A DNA stretch of 64,000 nt from Chlorobiota bacterium (GTDB lineage Bacteria; Bacteroidota; Ignavibacteria; Kapaibacteriales; UBA961), in contig BJGZ01000003.1 of the NCBI GenBank assembly GCA_014191195.1, positions 62,001 to 126,000 of the forward strand, read 5' to 3'. Below are positions 54,844 through 62,883 of this stretch, in pieces; position 1 is the stretch's first letter; each line of letters opens with the position of its first letter. The notes under the pieces were generated by a model that did no database searches, had not been told where the DNA came from, and was given only the letters and a program-made list of their open reading frames with translations. A program made the position numbers and the translations under genes.

Positions 54844-55775
54844 AACAGTATCTATCTGCATTAGCTAAGATAAATGTAGTACTTATACTATTAGTAATAC
54901 TTGCTGGAAGTGTTGTTCGATCTACTCAATCCGGTATGGGTTGTCCTGATTGGCCTAAATGTTATGGATTATTTATTCCACCAACACATATTGATCAATT
55001 ACCACAGAATTATAAACAGATATATGCTCATCAAGGTATTCCAGCAGAAGATTTTGATGCGGTGAAAACGTGGATTGAATATATAAATAGATTATTGGGT
55101 GCAATTCTTGGCATTACTGTCTTTTTACAATTATTATCTTCTTTATATCATTGGAAACAAGATAAAACCATAACACTATTAAGTATTGCTATTTTTTTAT
55201 TAACAGGTTTTCAGGGATGGCTTGGTGCATTAGTTGTTGCTTCAAATTTAGCACCCTTAAAAATTACTATTCATATGCTAATGGCTATGGCCTTGTTATT
55301 ATTGGGTACACATATCGCCTGGAAGCCAAAAATTATATCTAGTATTGTTTCTAATAAAAAAATATCATACTTCATCGGACTTAGCATAGTAGCTGTGATT
55401 ATTCAGATTTTGCTTGGTACACAAGTAAGACAAGAGATCGATCAATTAGCAAAGGCACTCAATTATTCTCAAAGAGATATTTGGATTAGCAATGTGTCTT
55501 CAATATTCTCAATACATAGATCCTTTGCTCATGTGATTCTTCTGATACATGCATATATTATCTATATAATTTTTAAAACTAAAACAGATCTATCTTCCAT
55601 TAAGACAATAACTTATATGATAGCATTTACTCTATTTTTAGAAATTAGTGCAGGAATCATATTGAACTATATGGATATGCCTGCAAGTATTCAACCTATT
55701 CATCTATTACTTGCTTCTGTTCTTTTGTGCTTGGATTATATTCTGTTTTTAAATAGTAAGCCTGTAAAAGCCTAA
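54840..55775 (+). CDS. ctaA: Haem A synthase (CtaA/Cox15)
   Basis: Converts haem O to haem A for aa3-type cytochrome oxidase in the inner membrane. The 311-residue polytopic protein has the family start LAGSVVRSTQSGMGCPDWPKCYG, WIEYINRLLGAILG and TGFQGWLGALVVASNLAPLKITIHMLMA, with His residues of the haem sites, and about eight membrane helices. The ATGA overlap with the M18 gene indicates co-transcription without a clear functional link. Oxidase genes are not in the window. It implies aerobic respiration. Confidence 0.94.
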   Translation: MKQYLSALAKINVVLILLVILAGSVVRSTQSGMGCPDWPKCYGLFIPPTHIDQLPQNYKQIYAHQGIPAEDFDAVKTWIEYINRLLGAILGITVFLQLLSSLYHWKQDKTITLLSIAIFLLTGFQGWLGALVVASNLAPLKITIHMLMAMALLLLGTHIAWKPKIISSIVSNKKISYFIGLSIVAVIIQILLGTQVRQEIDQLAKALNYSQRDIWISNVSSIFSIHRSFAHVILLIHAYIIYIIFKTKTDLSSIKTITYMIAFTLFLEISAGIILNYMDMPASIQPIHLLLASVLLCLDYILFLNSKPVKA

Positions 55776-55795
55776 TCAATATTTCTGGAAAATAA

Positions 55796-58700
55796 ATGTA
55801 TACATGTAGAAGAGATCTTTATAACAAATGCATCATACTGTTCATATGTTTTTATGCATGTATATCTAGTATCAATGCTCAGAATATTAGGGATAATTGG
55901 TTTTTTGGAAATAGGGCTGCTATACATTTTTCTAATACAAGTCCCAAAGCACTAAACAGCTCTGCAATGGTGGCACCAGAAGGTTGTGCAACACTCAATG
56001 ATAGTTCAGGTACATTATTATGCTATACAGATGGCAATGCGATTTGGAATGCAAATCATATCATCATAAATGGCACTAATTTTCTTGGGGGAAATCCTTC
56101 GGTTGCCCAAAATATTCAAATCATTCCATATCCTGGAAAACTATCTCAATATGTATTTGTTTATATAAAAGGATCTGCAGAAAATCCGCCGATGAGTCTT
56201 TGGTATACTGTTTATGATTCCATTTCAACAAATAATGCTATTCAAATTATTCCACCTTCGCTGTTATATGATAATATCACAGAAAAGTTAGTTGTTATAG
56301 AAAATAATATAGGGAATGGTTATTGGATTTTTACTCATGGTTTTGCTGATAATAATTATTTAGCGTTTCAGCTAACAAATACTGGTATATCTAAAAGTCC
56401 TATAATATCTACTGGTAGTTATAACTTTAAAACAAGTAAGTGGAATGCAAGCGGCGTAATGAAATGTTCTCATAATAGTAAAAAACTTGCAACATGTATT
56501 AGAGGAGAATCAGATACAAGTTTTGTAGAATTAACAGATATTAATATTAGTAATGGTAAAGTAAGTAATCCAGTTTTAATTCCTTTTCCAATGTTAACCT
56601 ATGGAGCCGAGTTTTCTAGAGATAATAAGTATTTATATATAAGCTGTGGACTATCAACTAAAAAAGGGATTTTATATCAAGTAGATATAGGATCTAGTAC
56701 TTTTAATAAAACAGAAGTTTATAATTCCCCCACAGAATGGTTTGGACAATTGCAATTAGGTAATGATTGTAAAATATATTTAGCAAAACAATCCTCTGAG
56801 TCCTTAGGTACAATAACTAATCCTTCTGGTACAGGACCAAGCTGTGGCTTTTTGATAAGTGGATTGATAGTGTCTCCCGGCACTTCTACATTAGGCTTAC
56901 CTACTTTTATTCAAACAAATTCCTCAATCATTTCAAATTCTATTCGATATTCTTCTGACAATATTCTTGATAGTACTCAGTTCTCAATACAATATCCAAA
57001 TGCAACAAATTATTATTGGGATTTTGGAGATCCTTCCTCTGGTTCACAAAATGTTTCTAGCGAGAATCAGCCAAAACATGTATTCAATAAAGCAGGCTCC
57101 TATTATGTAAAAGTATATCTAAGTGGACCATGTGGATATGATACATTATATCAATTACTTGAAATTAAAAGCAAAAAGAGTCTTATTGTTAATGTGAATT
57201 CTGCAGTATTAGACATTGTATCAAATACATGCAATTCACACATAATAGTTAAAGATTCCTGGCCATTTATAAAGGGCGATTTGGTTCTGCTTATTCAGAT
57301 AAAAGGCGCTGATATTGATTCTTTATATCCACAAAAAGAAGATGGTTATCCACATCAACTTAATGCTGCAGGACTATTTGAATATGCTAGAGTTAGTTCT
57401 GTTAATGGTAATACCATATATCTTCAACAAAGATTACAACAATCGTGGAATGACACATTATCATGGAAACAAACTTCTGTTCAATTAGTAAAAGTTTTCG
57501 AAAAAGATAATTATACATTAAATCAATCTGTTAATTGCGCGGTATATGATGGAGAAAAAGGAGGAATAATCTCTATTTATGTACATGATACTCTTACATT
57601 ATACTCAAATATATCTGCTAATGGCGTAGGTTTTAGAAGCCCTCCTTATAATAATTCAATTACTATTTCTGAATATTCGAATGACTCTTTTATCACTTCT
57701 CTATCACAATATGGTTCTAGAAAAGGAGAATCAATCATAGCAGATTCCTTTATTGGTGAATATACAAAAGGTAGAATGAATCTAGCCACAGCCGGTGGTG
57801 GCGGAAATGCCCTCAATGCCGGAGGAGGAGGAGGGGCACAATTTGGTAATGGTGGTAATGGTGGATTTGGTTGGAAGGATACTGTCAATAAATCAAATAA
57901 TATTAATGAGTTAAGTGCAGGATTAGGTGGAGTAAATGGTTATATATCACAAAATGTTATAGTATCATTTTATTCACAATCTTTTGGACAAAGAGCTTTT
58001 CTTGGTGGTGGTGGTGGTGCTGGTTTTTCACCTATTAACACTGCATCTGGACAACCCACAAGCGGTGTTGGTGGAGGTATAATATTTGTAAGAGCTAAGA
58101 CTATTATTGTAAAAAATCAGAATGTTTTGATTGAAGCTAATGGAAATGCAGGATACCCTTCAAACAAAGGAGGAGCCTCTGGTGGTGGTGGTGGTGGCTA
58201 TATCCATATTCAAGCAGATACTATCATCGGGAATATTCAATGTTCTGTTCAAGGTGGTAATGGAGGCGATAATAGATCTTCTAAAGACTTAGGACAATTT
58301 GCCCCAGGTGGTGGTGGTGGTGGTGGTATCATTGTAACAAATACATCAAGAAATGCTTTTTCTTTGAAGCCAAACTTTAATGGTGGAAAAAAAGGTATAT
58401 GCACACAATTTGCTGATTCATTTGGAGCACAAGACGGATATTCTGGAACTATACATTCAAGTGCTGATAAATTTGACTTAAGCTTACAAAATAATTCTGG
58501 TTATTCTCCTACCCTTCCAAATGAATATTATATCATTGATTCTATCCATAAAAGTAATGATAGAATAACTCTAAAGAAACCCTATCAATTATGTATGGGA
58601 AGTAAAATCCTATTAATGCAATTAAATACAAGCGATAGCTTTATAATTAATGCACAAGGAAAACAATATGGCGAACTTTCTGACAGAGGCACTGCCGGTA

Positions 58701-60031
58701 ATTTTGAATTTGCAAGAGTTAAATCCATTGAAGGAAATGATATTATTTTGGAACAAACTGTTGTACGTTCATATAGAAATTATGTAAACAAATTTGGCAT
58801 TACAGTTTCCTCCTTTGTAGTTAATGTACCCGAATACGAAAATTTAACAATACAGCAGCCATTAACAGGAAATTCGTGGCTAGGTAATAATGGTAATGGT
58901 GGTGTACTAGCAATAAGTGTTAAAAATACATTGTCATTACAAGCTCCTATCCATATGGATGGCAAAGGTTTTAGAGGAGGAATAGGACTCAAAAGTCCAA
59001 TATGTGCTGATTCTCATATTATTGATCTATTTGGAGTTAAAGACTCTTCTTTATATGCTCAAAAAGGTGAAGGTATAAGTAATATTGGCTGGAATATAAC
59101 CAGCAATGTACATTATGCTGGAAAAGGTGCTATTGTAAATGGTGGTGGCGGTGGAAATAATCATAATGGTGGTGGTGGTGGTGGTTCTAATTTGGGATGT
59201 GGTGGAAATGGAGGTTGGGGCTGGAATTCGATAACGATTAATGACAATAAACTTTCTGGAGGAATAGGTGGATGGCCTTTCTCTATAGCTATGATCAAGA
59301 ATGAGCGTGTTATTTTTATGGGTGGTGGTGGCGGTGCAGGCCATACAAATGATTTGCATGGAAGTAATGGAGCCAATGGTGGTGGTATTATTATCATACA
59401 AGCCAAAACTATTCAAGGAAATAATCAGACTATTTCTGCTAATGGATTACATGCAAAGGATGCCGATTATGATGGTTCCGGTGGAGGTGGTGCAGCAGGT
59501 TCTATAATATTAGATTGCCAAGATATACAATCACATCTCTTCTTAGAAACCATGGGTGGTAATGGAGGAAACACGAATATACATTTTGATGGTCCTGGTG
59601 GAGGTGGAGGTGGTGGATTTATTGGATTTACCTCACAAACATCGCCAAACAATACTAGTGTCAATGTAAATGGTGGTTATTCTGGAAGACATCTTTTTGA
59701 CAGATATGGTGCCGAAGATGGATGTTCTGGAACAGTAGTTTCTGATATTGTTTTATACGGTGATAAACCAACAAATATTAATATTCAAAATGATGATATA
59801 TCCTCTATTCAGATATTACAAACTGATAATAGCATTCAAGTGGTAAATCTACCAATACATAGCTCTATCGAATGTTTTGATATATTAGGAAAAGGGTGGC
59901 TTCTACATAGAAATATTCAATCAAGAGATTTTAATATTTCTACAGAGCAATTTCCCAATGGAGTATACTATCTTGTTATTTCACATAATGGCTTGATACA
60001 TAATTCACATCCATTTTGCATCATTAAGTAA
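55796..60031 (+). CDS. Giant Gly-rich surface protein: propeller-like start, PKD domain, two Gly-rich modules, T9SS-type tail
   Basis: 1411 residues with a signal peptide (to INAQ). The first ~360 residues have NWFFGNRAAIHFSN, EGCATLNDSSGTLLCYTDGNAIWN, a type common in Bacteroidetes surface proteins. A PKD domain follows (~400-460; YWDFGDPSSGSQNVSS then HVFNKAGSYYVKVYL). Then come two tandem ~430-residue modules (~460-900, ~910-1330), each with a haem-free beta-rich start, FExARVxSxxGN, and GGGGG runs. It ends with a T9SS-like tail (SSIECFDILGKGW, FPNGVYYLVISHNG). Likely exported and surface-attached; function unknown. It may be polycistronic with the preceding ctaA (20-base gap). Confidence 0.83.
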   Translation: MYTCRRDLYNKCIILFICFYACISSINAQNIRDNWFFGNRAAIHFSNTSPKALNSSAMVAPEGCATLNDSSGTLLCYTDGNAIWNANHIIINGTNFLGGNPSVAQNIQIIPYPGKLSQYVFVYIKGSAENPPMSLWYTVYDSISTNNAIQIIPPSLLYDNITEKLVVIENNIGNGYWIFTHGFADNNYLAFQLTNTGISKSPIISTGSYNFKTSKWNASGVMKCSHNSKKLATCIRGESDTSFVELTDINISNGKVSNPVLIPFPMLTYGAEFSRDNKYLYISCGLSTKKGILYQVDIGSSTFNKTEVYNSPTEWFGQLQLGNDCKIYLAKQSSESLGTITNPSGTGPSCGFLISGLIVSPGTSTLGLPTFIQTNSSIISNSIRYSSDNILDSTQFSIQYPNATNYYWDFGDPSSGSQNVSSENQPKHVFNKAGSYYVKVYLSGPCGYDTLYQLLEIKSKKSLIVNVNSAVLDIVSNTCNSHIIVKDSWPFIKGDLVLLIQIKGADIDSLYPQKEDGYPHQLNAAGLFEYARVSSVNGNTIYLQQRLQQSWNDTLSWKQTSVQLVKVFEKDNYTLNQSVNCAVYDGEKGGIISIYVHDTLTLYSNISANGVGFRSPPYNNSITISEYSNDSFITSLSQYGSRKGESIIADSFIGEYTKGRMNLATAGGGGNALNAGGGGGAQFGNGGNGGFGWKDTVNKSNNINELSAGLGGVNGYISQNVIVSFYSQSFGQRAFLGGGGGAGFSPINTASGQPTSGVGGGIIFVRAKTIIVKNQNVLIEANGNAGYPSNKGGASGGGGGGYIHIQADTIIGNIQCSVQGGNGGDNRSSKDLGQFAPGGGGGGGIIVTNTSRNAFSLKPNFNGGKKGICTQFADSFGAQDGYSGTIHSSADKFDLSLQNNSGYSPTLPNEYYIIDSIHKSNDRITLKKPYQLCMGSKILLMQLNTSDSFIINAQGKQYGELSDRGTAGNFEFARVKSIEGNDIILEQTVVRSYRNYVNKFGITVSSFVVNVPEYENLTIQQPLTGNSWLGNNGNGGVLAISVKNTLSLQAPIHMDGKGFRGGIGLKSPICADSHIIDLFGVKDSSLYAQKGEGISNIGWNITSNVHYAGKGAIVNGGGGGNNHNGGGGGGSNLGCGGNGGWGWNSITINDNKLSGGIGGWPFSIAMIKNERVIFMGGGGGAGHTNDLHGSNGANGGGIIIIQAKTIQGNNQTISANGLHAKDADYDGSGGGGAAGSIILDCQDIQSHLFLETMGGNGGNTNIHFDGPGGGGGGGFIGFTSQTSPNNTSVNVNGGYSGRHLFDRYGAEDGCSGTVVSDIVLYGDKPTNINIQNDDISSIQILQTDNSIQVVNLPIHSSIECFDILGKGWLLHRNIQSRDFNISTEQFPNGVYYLVISHNGLIHNSHPFCIIK
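57190..58490 (+). repeat. First of two tandem internal Gly-rich modules
   Basis: In-frame coding repeat, about 430 codons, beginning near SLIVNVNSAVLDIV. It contains LFEYARVSSVNGNTIYL, GGIISIYVHDTLTL, GNGGNGGFGW and AFLGGGGGAGF, and ends near GYSGTIHSS. It is matched segment by segment by the next copy. Confidence 0.7.
58525..59790 (+). repeat. Second of two tandem internal Gly-rich modules
   Basis: Matches the first copy in order: NFEFARVKSIEGNDIIL, GGVLAISVKNTLSL, GCGGNGGWGW, IFMGGGGGAGH, GCSGTVVSDI. Divergence outside the Gly runs shows an old duplication rather than recent copying. Confidence 0.7.
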
Positions 60032-60036
60032 GATTT

Positions 60037-60885
60037 ATGAAAGAGACAATACACGGAAACAAAAAAAGAATCAAATTTATATCAGAATGCTTGAACAGAT
60101 TTAAACCTGTCTCTGTATTAGATATTGGCTGTGGAAATGGTATTTTTTTAACAATTCCCTTAGCACAACATTTCGATAACATTACTTTTTGTGGTATAGA
60201 TTCAGATGAACCAACTATAGCATTAGCAAAAAAACATAATGAATTAAATAATTTATCATATTATACAAATGATGAGTTTTTACATCATCACAAATATGAT
60301 TTAATCATAGCCTCTGAAGTTATCGAACATGTAGAAGAACCGCATCAGTTTTTACTGTGGACAAAAACTCATCTGTCTGAACATGGTCATATTATCATCA
60401 CAACTCCTAATGGTTTTGGTTGTTTCGAATTCACTACATTTTTTGAAACAATTCTAGACTTATCAGGAATAATGAAATTGTTAAGTTCATTACCTTTTTT
60501 ATCTTCATTAAAAGTTGGTAATTCATATACAAATAACGATATACAAGAAAAGCAACATGATACATTAGCAATAAGCCCGCATGTTAATTTCTTTAGCTAT
60601 CGAAAATTAAAAAAGGTATTTGCAGAAAGCGGATTAATTGAAAAAATGTATAAACCACGATCAATGTTCGGAGGTTTAGGATTTAATCAATTGTTTAGAT
60701 CGGAGTCTGTGCTAGAATGGAATGCATCAATTTCAGATTCGATGCCAAGACAAATAGTGAGTGGCTGGATGTTTGTGTTAAAAAATAATCCAGATTTTTC
60801 ACCTAATACAACAACTGTATACAAGCGTAGTCTAAATGAACAATTTCGCCGATGGTTAACTGCTAAGCGTTGGAATATTATATAA
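60037..60885 (+). CDS. Class I SAM-dependent methyltransferase
   Basis: 282 residues. The Rossmann-like SAM site is VLDIGCGNGIFLTI, followed by FCGIDSDEPTIALAKKH, ASEVIEHVEEPHQFL and ITTPNGFG, the pattern of broad small-molecule and sugar-/lipid-type methyltransferases. The C-terminal third (SISDSMPRQIVSGWMFVLKN) is family-variable. The substrate is unknown. It lies five bases after the Gly-rich surface-protein gene, so a role in surface-structure decoration is a weak guess. It overlaps the convergent peroxiredoxin gene by eight bases. Confidence 0.82.
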   Translation: MKETIHGNKKRIKFISECLNRFKPVSVLDIGCGNGIFLTIPLAQHFDNITFCGIDSDEPTIALAKKHNELNNLSYYTNDEFLHHHKYDLIIASEVIEHVEEPHQFLLWTKTHLSEHGHIIITTPNGFGCFEFTTFFETILDLSGIMKLLSSLPFLSSLKVGNSYTNNDIQEKQHDTLAISPHVNFFSYRKLKKVFAESGLIEKMYKPRSMFGGLGFNQLFRSESVLEWNASISDSMPRQIVSGWMFVLKNNPDFSPNTTTVYKRSLNEQFRRWLTAKRWNII

Positions 60886-61330
60886 TATCAAACACTCTTA
60901 ATGCTTCATTTACATGGTTATCAGCAGAAAATGAAGAGTTAAATATATACTTGATGATACCATGTTCATCAATACAAAAAGTAACCCTGCCTGGCAGCAA
61001 TCCAAATAAACCATTAGGAATGCCCATAATTTCTCTTACTTTACTGGATTCATCACTTAATAGTGGATAAGGTAAAGAATTTTTCTTAATAAAAGATTGA
61101 TGCGAATCCATAGAATCTGAGCTTATACCTATCACTTGAATATTATGCTTGATAAACTCTTGATAATGATCCCTAAAAGAGCAAGCTTCCTTAGTACATA
61201 AAAAAGTATCATCTTTAGGATAGAAGAACAAGACAGTCTTTTTGCCATAAAAAGAAGAACTATAAACACATTCGCCAGTTTGATTTTGCAAACTAAACTC
61301 TGGGATTGTCATCCCTATACTTATTTTCAT
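60878..61330 (-). CDS. bcp: Peroxiredoxin, BCP type
   Basis: 150 residues, thioredoxin fold. The peroxidatic site is FFYPKDDTFLCTKEACSFRD: Pro38, Thr42 and Cys45 give PxxxTxxC, and Cys50 in EAC is the likely resolving Cys, as in E. coli BCP. The usual PGC is FLC here, a small departure. ISSDSMDSHQSFIKK and the LLPGRVTFCIDEHG strand fit. It reduces hydroperoxides using thioredoxin. It lies two bases after the dolichol-kinase-like gene on the same strand. Confidence 0.93.
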   Translation of the reverse strand: MKISIGMTIPEFSLQNQTGECVYSSSFYGKKTVLFFYPKDDTFLCTKEACSFRDHYQEFIKHNIQVIGISSDSMDSHQSFIKKNSLPYPLLSDESSKVREIMGIPNGLFGLLPGRVTFCIDEHGIIKYIFNSSFSADNHVNEALRVFDII

Positions 61331-61332
61331 TC

Positions 61333-61974
61333 TTAATATGATCCATTACAATAGTATAAAATAAGCCAAGAGATCCCACCAGCAACTATTGGTATAACGA
61401 TATTATCATCTACTTTTAATCTATATGCAGCTGCTTCTGCAATAGCAGCAAAAAAAGTACCTGTGCTAACCGCAATAAAAAAAAGAAAGTCTAAATGGAA
61501 AATCTGCGTCCAGGTATAACAAACAATAATTCCAACGATAAAAAAGGTTATGCTTCCCTCTAAAGATTTATCTATAAACTTTGTTTTACCGATTTTTCTG
61601 CCAATTAATGCTGCAAACATATCACAAAGAATGACAATCGAGAAAGCGATAATTGCAATCGTTTTTGGGAAAACAAAGACTGTTAATACCGCAGCTACCA
61701 TTACCCATGAGGCACCATTAAGAACCAAAGATGTTCGATTAAGCTCATGAGGACGCATCAAATGACCAATAATACCATGAGAAAATGATCTAAAAGCCGG
61801 ATTATAATGAATAAAAAGATCTATAATTAATGTTATGCATGTTAAAGGAAAAAGTATAGATAAGGCGGTTGGCCTATCTATAAAATAATAGATAATTGGA
61901 ATCAGCATTGAAGTTATATGAATTCCCTTTCGCTGTAATTCATTAGTATAGGTGATTTGCTGATTATTTGTCAT
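61333..61974 (-). CDS. Dolichol/phytol-kinase-like membrane protein
   Basis: I chose the ATG at 61974 (213 residues, MTNNQQITYTNELQRKGIH); a TTG frame further upstream would overlap the divergent ispE gene. The family signature is visible: ELQRKGIHITSMLIPIIYY, ILCDMFAALIGRKIGKTKFIDKSLEGSITFF, with about seven hydrophobic segments. Members include yeast Sec59/Dgk1 (CTP-dependent dolichol or diacylglycerol kinase) and plant VTE5 phytol kinase. The substrate lipid alcohol is not predictable, but adjacent ispE (isoprenoid) is suggestive. Promoter region shared with ispE. Confidence 0.8.
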   Translation of the reverse strand: MTNNQQITYTNELQRKGIHITSMLIPIIYYFIDRPTALSILFPLTCITLIIDLFIHYNPAFRSFSHGIIGHLMRPHELNRTSLVLNGASWVMVAAVLTVFVFPKTIAIIAFSIVILCDMFAALIGRKIGKTKFIDKSLEGSITFFIVGIIVCYTWTQIFHLDFLFFIAVSTGTFFAAIAEAAAYRLKVDDNIVIPIVAGGISWLILYYCNGSY

Positions 61975-62009
61975 TTTTGTACATATAATAAAGTGTAAAG
62001 GACAAGATC

Positions 62010-62849
62010 GTGTTGCAATTATTTGCACCTGCAAAAATAAACCTTGGGCTCCAAATAATTGGAAAAAGGAATGATGGTTATCATAATATTCACTCTCTTT
62101 TTTTTCCAATCAAAAGTATTGCAGATATTTTAACAATAGAATTAGCTCAATCTGTTACTCTAATTTGTAGTCAAGAATTAGATATTCCTAATGAAAACAA
62201 TATAGTGTGGAAAGCAGCCAATTTATTAAAGCAAAGATACAATATAGACATGGGAGCTAAGATATCACTACAAAAAAATATTCCTCATGGTGCAGGATTA
62301 GGTGGTGGAAGTTCAGATGCTGCTACAATATTAAAGGGTCTACAATTATTATGGAATATAGATATATCACCCAAAGAACTATCCGAAACAGCCTCTGAAT
62401 TAGGAAGCGATGTCCCTTTCTTTTTACAAGATCATCCAGCACTTATTCAAGGAAGAGGAGAAATTGTTCATCCATTTATGTTTTCTTGTGAATGGACAAT
62501 ACTCATTGTATTTCCCGCTTTACATTCTAATACTTCACGTGCATATGCTGGTTTATACACAAGTAATTTCCCCAAAATTGAAGTAAATTTTATTGATGCT
62601 TTACAACAATCAAAAGATGATTGTTCAAAAATGAAAGATTTATTATTTAATGATTTTGAATATAGTATTTTTACACAATTTCCTGAATTAGCAGAGATAA
62701 AGTCACAGTTGTATACACAAGGTGCCTTTTTTGCTAGCATGAGTGGTAGTGGATCTACAATGTTTGGTTTATTTTTAGATACAACTACTGCACACAAAGC
62801 AAAATCTGCTTTTCTAGCGCAACAATGCATTGTAGCTCCATTTACATAA
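62010..62849 (+). CDS. ispE: 4-diphosphocytidyl-2-C-methyl-D-erythritol kinase
   Basis: Fourth step of the MEP pathway to isoprenoid precursors. The 279-residue GHMP kinase starts at GTG (62010) with LFAPAKINLGLQIIGKRNDGYHNI. It has the ATP loop IPHGAGLGGGSSDAATIL, SDVPFFL and a C-terminal SGSGSTMFGLF loop. A TTG next to it is a possible alternative. It is divergent from the dolichol-kinase-like gene and 34 bases before glgA. Together with hpnC/hpnD it shows the organism makes isoprenoids by MEP. Confidence 0.95.
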   Translation: MLQLFAPAKINLGLQIIGKRNDGYHNIHSLFFPIKSIADILTIELAQSVTLICSQELDIPNENNIVWKAANLLKQRYNIDMGAKISLQKNIPHGAGLGGGSSDAATILKGLQLLWNIDISPKELSETASELGSDVPFFLQDHPALIQGRGEIVHPFMFSCEWTILIVFPALHSNTSRAYAGLYTSNFPKIEVNFIDALQQSKDDCSKMKDLLFNDFEYSIFTQFPELAEIKSQLYTQGAFFASMSGSGSTMFGLFLDTTTAHKAKSAFLAQQCIVAPFT

Positions 62850-62883
62850 TATAGAACTTTTCATTTATCTTCACATTTTTACT

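Noticed and set aside
57792-59620. GGT-rich repeats resembling a repeat array.
   Set aside because: There are no equal-length repeats with unique spacers; they are coding Gly codons in one frame, not a CRISPR array.
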